A stretch of 64,000 nucleotides of DNA, taken from assembly GCA_902465105.1 (NCBI GenBank), contig CABQLM010000002.1, positions 71,849 to 135,848 on the forward strand, read 5' to 3'. Below, piece by piece: positions 1-9,026 of the stretch. The notes beneath the pieces were generated by a model. That model saw only the letters and a list, made by a program, of their open reading frames with translations. It was not told the DNA's origin and made no database searches. The DNA comes from an uncultured Collinsella sp. (lineage in GTDB: Bacteria; Actinomycetota; Coriobacteriia; Coriobacteriales; Coriobacteriaceae). Positions within the stretch are counted from its first letter, which is position 1. Every line of letters begins with the position of its first letter. The position numbers were made by a program, and so were the translations under genes.

Positions 1-2866
1 TGGTCGCGGCGATCTTATCGGTGACGCTGAAGCTCTTGGGGGTCAGATTGTAAGCATTCTTGAACTCGATGCTCTTAACGTCCTCGGCGCCCTCCAGCTC
101 ATGCGTAGCCACCAGCTGGCCCTTGCCGTTGTCGGCAATGGTCGTCACGATGGTGTAGACCGTGTTGTCGTAGGCAATACCACCGGCGTCGCCCTCAACC
201 TCGTGCAGCGTGTAGGTGTGCTGGCCGATCTCGGTGTACTTGATGGGCTTGAACGTCACCTTACCGTCGACAGCGTTCACAACGGTCTCGATAAGCTCAG
301 AATCCTCGCCCTTAACCTCGCGCAGCTCAAAGCTGAACTCGCCGGCCGTAAGGTCGCGCCCGGTCAGGACCTTGGTAACTGTAATCTGATCGGTGACGCT
401 CGACTCGGCGGGATTGGCGGTATAGGTGTTCTTGAACTCGGCCTCGCCCGAGGTCTTCTTCACGGAAGCCTCGAGCTCGCCCTTCGCGTTGGGCTTCACC
501 GTCACGGTGAACTCTGCAACGTTCTTGCTGTAGGCGATGCCATGGACCGTGGTTCCGGCATACTTCTCGCTAACCTTGTAGACATACGTGCCCGGCTTGT
601 CATAGGCAATCTCGCCAAAGCTAATGTCCGCATGGCCCTTGGTCGCAAATGCAGTCGTGGACTTGGGCATCGGGGCACTGTTCTCGGACGTCAGGCCAAA
701 CTCAAACTTGTCCTCATCCGTCCAGTTGCGACCCTCGAGCACCTTGGTCAGGCCAAAGTCGGCAGTTGCCAACGTTGTCGGCGTGGTATTGAGCGTAAAG
801 CTAATCTTGCCGTTGTTGCCCAGATAAACATTGACCTTCGTCGCGCCGGAAACAACCTTCGTGTTGTTCCACTGGGGATTGATTACGTCGCGTGCGGTGT
901 CAGTCGGGTTTCCGCCCACACGTTCCTTGGTGGTGTGGAGCTGATTGATAAAGGCGAGGCGCGCAGTACCAGCCTTAATCGACCAGTGGTCGCCATCCTT
1001 TACTAAAGCGCCTTCAAAGCTTTCAAGCTCGCTTCCCTTAATCGGGATCGAAACGGAATCATCGTACGGCGCACCCGACGAGTTCTGCGCCATAAACTCA
1101 TCTTTGTACCAATAGGTCTTAGAGCCCGAAGGCTTTTCCGTTGCTAGCTTGGTGCAAGCTGCGTCCGTATAGACGGGCGTTAGCTTTTGAAAGTAGTAGT
1201 AGCTGTTCGTAGCAGCAGGCTCAAAACTCGCGACCGTATCGCCCGCATCGTCGCCGGTCCACTTGTTGGCGTAGAAGCTAACGGTATTGGAATCGGCGTC
1301 CTTGTGCTCATTGATGTAATCCTGCAGTCCCGGTACGTTATTGGGAGTAAACAGGTTTTTGCGTGCAATAGCCTTTACACTCGATGCATATGCAACGCGG
1401 ATAGGCGAGATGGCATCCGTGGAGTCAACCACGAACGTGCCCGCCGACTCGTCAACGGTAAAGCGGCGCAGCGGAATGAGCGATGCGGGGATCTTGACCG
1501 TCACGATGTCACCGCGCTGAGGGTTTTGCTCGTCCGCACGGTCGACCGTGATCACCAGGTGAGCGAGCTCGCCATCAAACGTATAGGTATCGATATTGCC
1601 ATCGGTCGACTTGGTGGCGGCGCCATAGGTCTTGCCGTTGTACTCGGCACCGATAAAGCTATCGACCTGCATAAAGGCACCCAGCTCGTCCTCGAATGTG
1701 ATGTAGCCGGAACCGTTGGGATTGTTGCCCTCGACCTTGGTCGGGAAACCCTTGCCCGACGTAATGGCACTCGAGATGTCCTTAAAGACCTGATCAAGCT
1801 CGGCGGCGTTGGTCGCCGACTTGTAGTAGCTAGCACCGGCAACGGGGTTGCCGAAATTGACATTCCACTCCTCAGTTCCAAAAAAGCCATGGCTTACGGA
1901 CGATGTGGCATCCGGATAGTTACTCGACACGGCATGCATGAATTTATTCTCGTTGCTCGTGCGGCTGCTTGTTGGATCGTCGCCCGGCTTCGCACCGTTG
2001 AAGATACCGATGGTATAAATGGTCGCCCCGCCACTCTTTATGGTCTTGGCGATATTGATGGCATCCTTAGCAACCTCGGCCTCAAAACCATTAGAACTCG
2101 TAGGAGAGCCATCGGTGAAGAACACAACGATCTTCTGGGCGTCTTCACGACCAGCGATGCCCTTGGCCAGGTCCATGCCATAGTCGGCACGAGTAGAGCC
2201 AGCAGGCTCGATTGAATTAACCGTGTTCTTGAGGCTCATTGCGCCATCACCCGAGCACGCCGTCAACTTCTGCATCGTCTGCGAGTAGTTGTAGGTGTTG
2301 CGGTCGGAGCGGTATGTATCATTACCGACCTTATCGCTCTTCTTACCCGCAAACTTTACGATGGCAACCTGGTGCTGCTTGCTCGCGTCCTTAACGTTCT
2401 TGTTTTGCTCGGCAATGGTGTCGATAAAGTGGTTGGCAGCATTTTTGAGCGCAACGATACGCTTAGGGGACCCTTTACCACCCATAGGATCATCCATTGA
2501 GCCAGAGGCATCGAGCACCATCACGATGTCGAGCGGCTTGGAAACCAGCGACGTTGTATCGGATGTCGAAGACATCGCCGAAAGCGTAGTCAAAAAGTCC
2601 GATTTCCCGTCATCGATTACTTGGACCGTCTTATCCGTCCAAATTCGGCCGACGTTTTGCGTCGTGACCTTGCTGCCGTCATAGCCGCCCGCCCAGAACT
2701 TCCAATGGTTGCTGGTGTCGTGATCGACTATCTTTGTCGCTTCCGGTCCGTCCATACCGGTGCTGGACCTGGCGTTGACCTCGGGCAGCATGGCAAATGC
2801 TGCAGCCGGCAACACCAACACTACGGCCAGCATCACCGCCAAGAGACCCCTCGTGTACTTACCCAT
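1..2866 (-). CDS. VWA- and pilin-repeat-containing surface protein (partial, C terminus off window)
   Basis: A continuous reading frame runs from an ATG at 2866 to the left edge without a stop, so at least 955 residues are present and the C terminus is missing. A GGGAG ribosome site precedes the ATG. Residues 1-32 form a signal peptide (MGKYTRG, then a long hydrophobic stretch). From about residue 110 there is a von Willebrand A domain with the metal-site motif DASGS. The last third in view holds at least two streptococcal-pilin-type isopeptide-linkage repeats, recognisable by TKVLEGRNWTDEDKFEF and TKVLTGRDLTAGEFSFEL, each followed by a Y-x-Y-x-x-x-E strand. Proteins with this order (signal, VWA, pilin repeats) are usually sortase-anchored adhesins or pilus tips in Gram-positive gut bacteria. 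An anchor motif cannot be seen because the end is missing. Adhesion is inferred from the family. Confidence 0.85.
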   Translation of the reverse strand, partial: MGKYTRGLLAVMLAVVLVLPAAAFAMLPEVNARSSTGMDGPEATKIVDHDTSNHWKFWAGGYDGSKVTTQNVGRIWTDKTVQVIDDGKSDFLTTLSAMSSTSDTTSLVSKPLDIVMVLDASGSMDDPMGGKGSPKRIVALKNAANHFIDTIAEQNKNVKDASKQHQVAIVKFAGKKSDKVGNDTYRSDRNTYNYSQTMQKLTACSGDGAMSLKNTVNSIEPAGSTRADYGMDLAKGIAGREDAQKIVVFFTDGSPTSSNGFEAEVAKDAINIAKTIKSGGATIYTIGIFNGAKPGDDPTSSRTSNENKFMHAVSSNYPDATSSVSHGFFGTEEWNVNFGNPVAGASYYKSATNAAELDQVFKDISSAITSGKGFPTKVEGNNPNGSGYITFEDELGAFMQVDSFIGAEYNGKTYGAATKSTDGNIDTYTFDGELAHLVITVDRADEQNPQRGDIVTVKIPASLIPLRRFTVDESAGTFVVDSTDAISPIRVAYASSVKAIARKNLFTPNNVPGLQDYINEHKDADSNTVSFYANKWTGDDAGDTVASFEPAATNSYYYFQKLTPVYTDAACTKLATEKPSGSKTYWYKDEFMAQNSSGAPYDDSVSIPIKGSELESFEGALVKDGDHWSIKAGTARLAFINQLHTTKERVGGNPTDTARDVINPQWNNTKVVSGATKVNVYLGNNGKISFTLNTTPTTLATADFGLTKVLEGRNWTDEDKFEFGLTSENSAPMPKSTTAFATKGHADISFGEIAYDKPGTYVYKVSEKYAGTTVHGIAYSKNVAEFTVTVKPNAKGELEASVKKTSGEAEFKNTYTANPAESSVTDQITVTKVLTGRDLTAGEFSFELREVKGEDSELIETVVNAVDGKVTFKPIKYTEIGQHTYTLHEVEGDAGGIAYDNTVYTIVTTIADNGKGQLVATHELEGAEDVKSIEFKNAYNLTPKSFSVTDKIAAT

Positions 2867-2867
2867 C

Positions 2868-3000
2868 GCGTCTCCCTTCTCGCGGGCTCAGACCTTGCAT
2901 CAGCCTAAAGTTACGGAATGAGACACCATTTGAGCAGGTGACACACGTTCCAGATTTGGTTTTGAGCGTGAGACAAATGTCTCACCAAAGTTGAGACACG
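2868..3000 (-). promoter_or_regulatory. Upstream region of the surface protein with TGAGACA repeats and a perfect palindrome
   Basis: Three same-orientation TGAGACA copies lie at 2919, 2969 and 2992. The middle one is the left half of the perfect palindrome GTGAGACA-AA-TGTCTCAC at 2968-2985. The cluster sits 50-130 bp upstream of the VWA gene start, where an operator would be expected. No convincing -35/-10 pair could be chosen. Regulator identity is unknown. Confidence 0.45.
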
Positions 3001-3027
3001 GGATTTTCGCAGGTAAACGAATGCGAA

Positions 3028-3064
3028 TGAGGACCGGCGGGCATTTTTGCCCCACCGGCCCTCA
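3028..3064 (-). terminator. Stem-loop downstream of the ech operon
   Basis: TGAGGACCGGCGGGCA pairs with TGCCCCACCGGCCCTCA around a TTTT loop, just after the echF stop at 3073. There is no long T tract on the minus strand, so this may be a weak or Rho-assisted terminator or an mRNA 3' stabiliser. Confidence 0.5.
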
Positions 3065-3072
3065 TTTCCTCG

Positions 3073-3414
3073 CTACTCCGGCTTGGTTTCTACCGTGGGA
3101 GTCTTGTCCGCTGCGACTGGAGTGCGGGCGGTGTCCATAGTCAGGCAGTGTTTGGGGCAGCTCTCGATGCACTCGCCGCACACCACGCAGGCGTACGGAT
3201 CGATCGACCAGGTACCGCCCTTGCGATTGACCGCGAGCGCGCCCGCCGGGCAACGACGCGCGCACATCCCGCAGCAGATGCACACGTCCATGTCGTTAAC
3301 GATATGTCCGCGCAAACGCTCGGGCGCCGCGAGCTTCTCCTGCGGATAGCACACCGTTACCGGCTGCTTGACCATAGAGCCCAAGGCCGTCTTGGCAAAT
3401 GTCAGCAAACTCAT
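3073..3414 (-). CDS. echF: Ech-type hydrogenase ferredoxin subunit (EchF/HycF/NuoI-like)
   Basis: This 113-residue polyferredoxin carries two 4Fe-4S motifs: CICCGMCARRCP at about residues 46-57 and CVVCGECIESCP at about residues 76-87. It is the last gene of the hydrogenase operon, 7 bp after the large subunit. In Ech, Hyf and complex I the equivalent subunit passes electrons between soluble ferredoxin and the small-subunit cluster. The length matches EchF (about 120 residues) rather than the longer NuoI. The roughly 20-residue C-terminal tail (TARTPVAADKTPTVETKPE) is low complexity and probably disordered. Sequence and position agree well; the exact electron donor is inferred to be ferredoxin. 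Confidence 0.9.
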   Translation of the reverse strand: MSLLTFAKTALGSMVKQPVTVCYPQEKLAAPERLRGHIVNDMDVCICCGMCARRCPAGALAVNRKGGTWSIDPYACVVCGECIESCPKHCLTMDTARTPVAADKTPTVETKPE

Positions 3415-3421
3415 GCCGCGC

Positions 3422-4510
3422 CTACCTTTCCGTGCAGCTAATGCAGGGGTCGATGGTCAGGATAATCATGGGCACGTTGGCAAGGAGCACGCCCTGCAGC
3501 GCATGCGTCAGACCCGCCAGGTTTTGCGACGTCGGCGTTCGCACGCGAAAACGGTCCAGGTTCTTGGTGCCATTGCCGCGCACATAGTAATACGCCTCGC
3601 CGCGCGGTTGCTCAATCACAACCTCGCCGCGTGCGCCGTCGGCCGGCGTAAGCTTGGTGCGCCCGCCGATCCCGTCGTACGGAATCTTGCCCACAAGCTC
3701 CTTAATGATGTCCATGGCCTGCGTGACCTCGGCACAACGCACCTGGCAGCGGGCATAGCAGTCGCCATCGGTAGCAACGATGGGCTCGAACGCAGCCAGG
3801 TCCGCATAGGCACCGTCGCCAAACATGCGCACGTCGTAGTCCACGCCCGAGGCGCGCCCAAACGGACCGACCATCGAAAGCTCCAGCGCGTCTTTCTTGC
3901 TGATCACGCCCACGCCATGCAGGCGTTCGCCGCAGCTGTTGTCGTCCAAAAACGTATGCACCAGGGTCTCGTAGTCAGGACGCATGGCATCGAGCGTCTG
4001 GACAATACCCGCCAGCTCGGAGTCCTCGATATCGTGCTTAAGGCCGCCGATCTCGTTGATCGACAGAATCACGCGGCCACCGCAAGTGCTCTCAAAGATC
4101 TTGAGAATCTGCTCGCGCAGGGTCCACGACCGATAGAACAGCGCCTCGAAGCCAAAGGCGTCGGCGAGCAGGCCCAGCCACAGCAGATGCGAGTGGATGC
4201 GCGAAAGCTCATGCAAAATGGTGCGGATATACTGCACGCGGCCGGGCACCTCGATGTCGAGCATGCGCTCGCAGGCGCTGGCATAGCCGTAGCTATGGCC
4301 CACGGCGCAGATGCCGCAGATGCGCTCGGCGATGTAGCCAAACTGATGCATATCGCGCTTTTCGGTGAGCTTCTCGAGTCCGCGGTGCACAAAACCGATC
4401 TGCGGAATTGCCTCGATGACGCGGTCGTCCTCGATCACCAGGTCCAGATGAAGCGGCTCGGGCAGCACCGGGTGCTGCGGGCCAAACGGAATAACGGAGC
4501 GATGTGCCAT
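3422..4510 (-). CDS. echE: Group 4 NiFe hydrogenase large subunit (EchE-like)
   Basis: This 362-residue subunit binds the NiFe site. The N-terminal L1 motif RICGIC (about residues 63-68) and the C-terminal L2 motif DPCISCTER supply the four nickel cysteines, so the protein is a hydrogenase and not a NuoD paralogue that has lost them. The chain ends three residues after the last L2 cysteine (the final residue is Arg). There is therefore no obvious C-terminal peptide for a maturation endopeptidase to remove. It follows the NuoC-like gene with a 5-bp gap and is 7 bp upstream of echF, clearly one operon. The best fit by size and order is EchE; another group 4 subtype is possible. Confidence 0.92.
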   Translation of the reverse strand: MAHRSVIPFGPQHPVLPEPLHLDLVIEDDRVIEAIPQIGFVHRGLEKLTEKRDMHQFGYIAERICGICAVGHSYGYASACERMLDIEVPGRVQYIRTILHELSRIHSHLLWLGLLADAFGFEALFYRSWTLREQILKIFESTCGGRVILSINEIGGLKHDIEDSELAGIVQTLDAMRPDYETLVHTFLDDNSCGERLHGVGVISKKDALELSMVGPFGRASGVDYDVRMFGDGAYADLAAFEPIVATDGDCYARCQVRCAEVTQAMDIIKELVGKIPYDGIGGRTKLTPADGARGEVVIEQPRGEAYYYVRGNGTKNLDRFRVRTPTSQNLAGLTHALQGVLLANVPMIILTIDPCISCTER

Positions 4511-4515
4511 GGACC

Positions 4516-5226
4516 TTACGCCTCCTTTTTCTGCTTGTCGCGGGCGGCCTTGGCGGCAAGCGCCGCACGGACCTTGGCCGCTTTCTCGGGATCCATGGCA
4601 GCGAGCTTTGCCTCCATCTCGGCAGCCTTGAGCGCGGCCTTCGCAGCAGCTTCATCGTGCTGAGCATCGGAGCCGGCAGCCGCAGCGGACTGGGCAGCGG
4701 CGCCCGCGGCATTGCCGGCGCCCGCAGCGCCCTCCCCCGCAGCCGCAGCAGCCGCCTTCTCGGCCGCAGCCTTGCGCGCCTTGGCCTCGGCAGCCGCACG
4801 GACCTTCATGGCCTTCTCTCGCGCAGCTTTCACCTCGGGCGTGATAACGCTCATGGGTTCAGCGGTCGAGACCTGGTAGAAAAAGCCCTTAAAGTCAATC
4901 TGCATGTCGGTAATGGCAAGCCCAAACAAGTCGTGGGCCTCATTTTCAAACGGGAACACCGCGGGGTAATACGAGCTGATGGACGGAATCTCCTGGTACT
5001 GGTCGATGCCCTCAACCACCAGGTTCTCGATCGCATAGCTGCCGTCCTGCGCAATATGCTCCTGAGCAGCACGAACGTTGATAAACGTATAGACCAAGCG
5101 ATACGAGCCGTCGTCGACGTTGCGCTCGGCGTGCATTTGCACAAAGCGCGCGCCAACGCCCTTGAGCGCCTGAACATGCGGCAGGAGCTCGTCGATCCCG
5201 ACGGTGGTATAGATAGCCTTTTGCAT
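4516..5226 (-). CDS. echD: Hydrogenase NuoC/EchD-like 30-kDa subunit with Ala/Lys-rich tail
   Basis: This 236-residue protein has an N-terminal half (about residues 1-120) that resembles the complex I 30-kDa/NuoC fold, including the stretch around EIPSISSYYPAVFPFENEAHD and GLAITDMQ. After about residue 125 it turns into a highly charged Ala/Lys/Glu-rich segment, which predicts a long helix or coiled coil and is not part of the usual EchD. Its ATG overlaps the stop of the small-subunit gene (TAATG at 5224-5228), implying translational coupling. It probably docks the large and small subunits to the membrane arm. The tail's role is unknown. Confidence 0.85.
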   Translation of the reverse strand: MQKAIYTTVGIDELLPHVQALKGVGARFVQMHAERNVDDGSYRLVYTFINVRAAQEHIAQDGSYAIENLVVEGIDQYQEIPSISSYYPAVFPFENEAHDLFGLAITDMQIDFKGFFYQVSTAEPMSVITPEVKAAREKAMKVRAAAEAKARKAAAEKAAAAAAGEGAAGAGNAAGAAAQSAAAAGSDAQHDEAAAKAALKAAEMEAKLAAMDPEKAAKVRAALAAKAARDKQKKEA

Positions 5227-5846
5227 TACTCGGCCTCCTTTGCAGCGACGGGCGTCTCAGCAGGTGTGTCACCAGCGGCGGGCGCGGCGGACTTCCCGGC
5301 AGGCGCCTCATCGACAACGGCCCCAGCCCCGGTCCCCGCAGCCACAAACCCGTCTTCGCCCAGTTCAACGCCACCGTCCCAGGTAGCGGCACCGCCCACG
5401 GTGAGCGGATCGCCACCGGCGCGCATCACGGCCTCCTTCTGGTCCAGGATGCCGCACGCCTCCACAATGGCATCGATCACGGTCTCGGGGCGAATGGCGC
5501 ACCCGGGCGCGTACACGTCCACGGGAATCGCGCGGTCCACGCCGCCAATCACGTTATAGGCATCGCGGAATACGCCGCCCGAACACGCGCAGATGCCGCA
5601 GGCCACCACACACTTGGGCTCGAGCATCTGGTTGTAGATCTGGCGCACGACGGGCAGATTCTGCGCGTTGACCGAACCCGTCACCAAAAAGATGTCCGCA
5701 TGCTTGGGGTTACCGGTGTTGACCACGCCAAAGCGCTCCGCATCGAACAGCGGCGTGAGCGAGGCCAGCACCTCGATATCGCATCCGTTGCAGCTCGAGC
5801 CGTCGTAATGAATAACCCACGGCGAGCGCGACATTTTATGATCCAT
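5226..5846 (-). CDS. echC: Group 4 NiFe hydrogenase small subunit (EchC/NuoB-like)
   Basis: This 206-residue subunit carries the cluster ligands of the NuoB/EchC family: SCNGCD near residue 19, CGICACSGG in the middle and PGCAIRPE further on. These coordinate the proximal 4Fe-4S cluster next to the NiFe site. A C-terminal extension of about 55 residues, rich in Ala, Gly, Pro and Glu, follows the conserved core and is unusual for EchC (about 150 residues). It starts 12 bp after the fused membrane gene ends and overlaps the next ORF by one base pair of its stop. Identity is firm from motifs and operon order. Confidence 0.9.
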   Translation of the reverse strand: MDHKMSRSPWVIHYDGSSCNGCDIEVLASLTPLFDAERFGVVNTGNPKHADIFLVTGSVNAQNLPVVRQIYNQMLEPKCVVACGICACSGGVFRDAYNVIGGVDRAIPVDVYAPGCAIRPETVIDAIVEACGILDQKEAVMRAGGDPLTVGGAATWDGGVELGEDGFVAAGTGAGAVVDEAPAGKSAAPAAGDTPAETPVAAKEAE

Positions 5847-5858
5847 GGATGCCGCCTC

Positions 5859-8741
5859 CTAAATAAACACGTCGACGAGGATGGGCATAAGGTTGAGCAG
5901 GCCAAACACCAGCGCCACACCCCAGCCGAGCTTAAAGCAACTGCGCCAGGTGCTGCGCGCGAAGGTGTTGTCGATCAGCACCTCGACAAAATACGTCGCG
6001 GCCATAACGACCAGGGCGACCACCCAGCTCACCGGGTTGTCCCAGACAAAGAACATGCCCACCCACATCAAAAACAGCACGGTCTCGCACCAGTGCATAA
6101 GGGTCATCTTGGCCAGCGTGCCGCCGCTCATCTCGGTGGCGACGCCCTGGACGATCTCCTGATGCGCGTGATGCGAGTATGAAAGATCGAACGGCGACTT
6201 GCGCAGCTTAATGGTAAGCACCGCGAGCAGCGCGAGAAAAATGGGCGCGCTGTACACGATGACGGGCGCCGACTGCCCCGTCACGGCGATGGAATCAAAG
6301 CTGTCGGTGGCAAGGTACAGGCCCACGCTCATCAGCAGAACGGCGGGCTCGTAACTCATAACCTGCAGCAGCTCACGGTCGGCGCCAACCTGGGCAAACG
6401 GGCTTTGCGTCGAGGCGGACGCCAGCACCACAAAGATCGCGGCGAGCGTAACCATAAAGGCGCACAACAGCGTGTTGGAACCCGACACAAAGATGCCGCC
6501 GCCCACGACGGTGAAGATGAGCGCGCACGCCATATAGGTATCGTCCATGGTGTTTACGCTGGCGGGGGCCTTGCGCAGCAGCTTGGCAACGTCGTAGAAA
6601 GGCTGCAGCAGGCGCGGGCCCACGCGGCCCTGCATGCGGGCGGACAGCTTGCGGTCAAGGCCGTCGATCAGGCCACCAACCAAAGGCGCCAGCAAGGCAA
6701 ACGCCACGGTACCAATAAATATGCCCACGACACCCGAGCCTTCAAAATACTTGCCGCGCAGCACCGAGGGCGCACTCATGGCAAGTCGCTCGGGCCCAAT
6801 CCACGCGCAACACAGCAGGGCAAACAAGATAATGCTGCAGCACACGACGCTACCCGCGGGGCCAATACGCTTCTCGCCAAGGGCGTCCTCCGAGTACCAA
6901 TTGCGCTTTTCGGCCTTCACCTCGTGTCCCATCGAGCCGCGGAAATGGCGATATTTGTCGGTTCCCACGCCCGAAAGATATACGTTTACGTGCGGTTTAT
7001 TGCTCACGCGGAATGAAGTCAGCAGCACCACGGCGATAAACGCCACGATAACCACCATCAGATACATGGCATCCTTGCCAATAACGTACGGCACGCGGCC
7101 AAACACCATGGCCAAGTAAGGCGACACCAGACCGCTCGAGATAACCGGGAACGCCACGCAGCACAGAATCAGCAGCGCGGCGATGGTGTTGAGGGCCATC
7201 CATTCGGTCTTATGGACATTAACCTCAACGTTTTGAGCCGTGGGGTCGACGCCCGAAAGCTTGGCAAGCCACTTGCCCCAGAAGAAGAATGTCGCGGCCG
7301 AGCCAAAGGCCAGCACCATGATCATGAGCACGTTACCGGTCTGCGCAAACGCCACCAGGGCGCCCCACTTGGACACGAGCATGCCAAACGGCGCTACAAA
7401 CATGCCCATGATGCCCAGCATCATCAGGCGCGTCAGATGCGGCATGCGGCTGAACATACCGTCCATGTCCTCGATATTGCGGCTACCGATATGATGCTCG
7501 GCCGTACCCACGCACAGGAACAGCAGCGACTTGGCTACCGTGTGGAACAGGATTAGGAAGATGGCCGCCCATACGGCCTCGGGTGCGCCGACGCCCAAGC
7601 AGGCACTGATGAGGCCCAAGTTGGAAATGGTGGAGTACGCGAGCACGCGTTTGGCGTTGCTCTGCGAAATGGCCATGAGGGCAGCGAGCAAAAACGTGAT
7701 GGCACCCACACTCGTGACCATAAAGCCGGTCACGGGATAGATGGCATAGAGCGGGCTCAGCTTGACCATCAGGAACACGCCGGCCTTGACCATGGTGGAC
7801 GAGTGCAGCAGGGCGCTCGTGGGCGTGGGGGCAACCATGGCACCCAACAGCCACGTGTGGAACGGCATCTGTGCGGCCTTGGTGAGTGCGGCGAGCGACA
7901 GCAGAACGACCGGCATCACCAGCAGCGCGGATTGCGCGGTTCCGGCGCCGGAAAGCTCGATCATGCCCGAGATGGTCAGCGGCATGCCGTTGACGTGCAG
8001 GAACATAAGGCCCGCCAAAAACGCGATGCCGCCCAGCATGTTAAGGATGATCTGGGTAAAGGCGTTTTTGATGGCCTCAGGCGTGCGCGTATAGCCAATC
8101 ATAAGGAACGAGCACACGGTGGTGATTTCCCAGCCGCAGAACAGCCACTCCAGGTTGTCGCTCGTCACGATGACGAACATGGCCGAGAGGAACAGGAACA
8201 TAAGCGCCAGGAACTGCGGGCGTCGGTCGGGCGCGGTCTGCCCGCGCAGCGCAGCCTCGTGCTCGTCATGGGCCTGGAAGTCCTTCATATAACCCAAGGC
8301 ATACACGCAGATCAGGCTGCCGACAATGCCGACGGCGAGCACCATGATCACACTCATGTAGTCTAGGTAGAGCGGCGTTGCGGTGACGGCCTCGGCCGCA
8401 GGCAACGTCATGGTCGCGAAGGCAATCGAGCCCGCCAGCTGCACCACGCCGAGCACACCGGTAAGCGCGTTCCTATATTTGAACGCGTTGTACAGGATGA
8501 CGGCGCACAGAATTACGTCGATGACGGAGCTGGTGATCGAGAGCACATGCGAGGTGCCGGGGGCAACCTCAAAGCTCTGCGGACCCGTACCAAAAAACAT
8601 GACGGCGACTACAACTGTCACCGCCATGATAATGCCGGAGCCTATGAGCCCCACCGCATCGCGAGCTCGGTCACCGCGCGCGAGCAGCATGCCCAGCGCC
8701 GGTACCAGCGGAAACAGGGTAAGGAAATACAGTAGCGTCAT
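5859..8741 (-). CDS. Fused membrane subunit of Ech-type hydrogenase: NuoL/EchA-like plus NuoH/EchB-like
   Basis: This 960-residue polytopic protein joins two subunits that are normally separate. Residues 1 to about 640 look like the antiporter-type NuoL/EchA/HyfB subunit, with many hydrophobic helices and the conserved proton-channel region around WLLGAMVAPTPTSALLHSSTM. Residues from about 665 to 960 are NuoH/EchB/HycD-like, recognisable by MQGRVGPRLLQPFYDVAKLL, the loop SPFAQVGADRELLQVMSYEP and KSPFDLSYSHHAHQEIV. It is the first gene of the operon. The start at 8741 is chosen because GGGGGAG lies seven bases upstream and the next upstream ATG hits a stop. The sum of lengths equals EchA plus EchB, so this is a clean fusion. 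It should carry out ion translocation coupled to H2 evolution. Confidence 0.9.
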   Translation of the reverse strand: MTLLYFLTLFPLVPALGMLLARGDRARDAVGLIGSGIIMAVTVVVAVMFFGTGPQSFEVAPGTSHVLSITSSVIDVILCAVILYNAFKYRNALTGVLGVVQLAGSIAFATMTLPAAEAVTATPLYLDYMSVIMVLAVGIVGSLICVYALGYMKDFQAHDEHEAALRGQTAPDRRPQFLALMFLFLSAMFVIVTSDNLEWLFCGWEITTVCSFLMIGYTRTPEAIKNAFTQIILNMLGGIAFLAGLMFLHVNGMPLTISGMIELSGAGTAQSALLVMPVVLLSLAALTKAAQMPFHTWLLGAMVAPTPTSALLHSSTMVKAGVFLMVKLSPLYAIYPVTGFMVTSVGAITFLLAALMAISQSNAKRVLAYSTISNLGLISACLGVGAPEAVWAAIFLILFHTVAKSLLFLCVGTAEHHIGSRNIEDMDGMFSRMPHLTRLMMLGIMGMFVAPFGMLVSKWGALVAFAQTGNVLMIMVLAFGSAATFFFWGKWLAKLSGVDPTAQNVEVNVHKTEWMALNTIAALLILCCVAFPVISSGLVSPYLAMVFGRVPYVIGKDAMYLMVVIVAFIAVVLLTSFRVSNKPHVNVYLSGVGTDKYRHFRGSMGHEVKAEKRNWYSEDALGEKRIGPAGSVVCCSIILFALLCCAWIGPERLAMSAPSVLRGKYFEGSGVVGIFIGTVAFALLAPLVGGLIDGLDRKLSARMQGRVGPRLLQPFYDVAKLLRKAPASVNTMDDTYMACALIFTVVGGGIFVSGSNTLLCAFMVTLAAIFVVLASASTQSPFAQVGADRELLQVMSYEPAVLLMSVGLYLATDSFDSIAVTGQSAPVIVYSAPIFLALLAVLTIKLRKSPFDLSYSHHAHQEIVQGVATEMSGGTLAKMTLMHWCETVLFLMWVGMFFVWDNPVSWVVALVVMAATYFVEVLIDNTFARSTWRSCFKLGWGVALVFGLLNLMPILVDVFI

Positions 8742-8990
8742 ACCATCGCTCCCCCATGCAAAAACGCTGCAATTGTTTAACGTTATAGCTCAATTGAGGA
8801 GTAGCGGCGGCGGGTTTTCGGTCAACTGGGGAGTTTTATACGTTCGGGGCAAGGAGTCTGTCCGCATTGGAGTAGAAGAGTGACGTTTCCTTACCGCAGC
8901 GATGGGCGCGCGGGCACTGCGCGCGGTTTATTGGCCACTTTGGAGGATGTCCCGATAGGCACGCGGCGATCCGAAAAGTTGTCTCGGCAA
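8742..8990. other. Spacer upstream of the ech operon
   Basis: The spacer holds the ech ribosome site and probably its promoter. On the minus strand TATAAC lies about 45 bp before the start, flanked by two CAATTG palindromes, and TTGACC occurs further up but at the wrong spacing. No gene is visible. Confidence 0.35.
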
Positions 8991-9014
8991 GAAAAATGCG
9001 CCCCTGTGGGCGCA
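8991..9014 (-). terminator. Rho-independent terminator of the HTH gene
   Basis: On the minus strand TGCGCCC-ACA-GGGGCGCA is followed by TTTTTC. It lies 13 bases after the stop of the HTH gene at 9027. Confidence 0.85.
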
Positions 9015-9026
9015 CCATCCCGCTCG

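Noticed and set aside
101..2215. Two plus-strand frames in the first 2.2 kb
   Set aside because: The minus-strand VWA/pilin frame is continuous and carries clear motifs; the plus frames have none.
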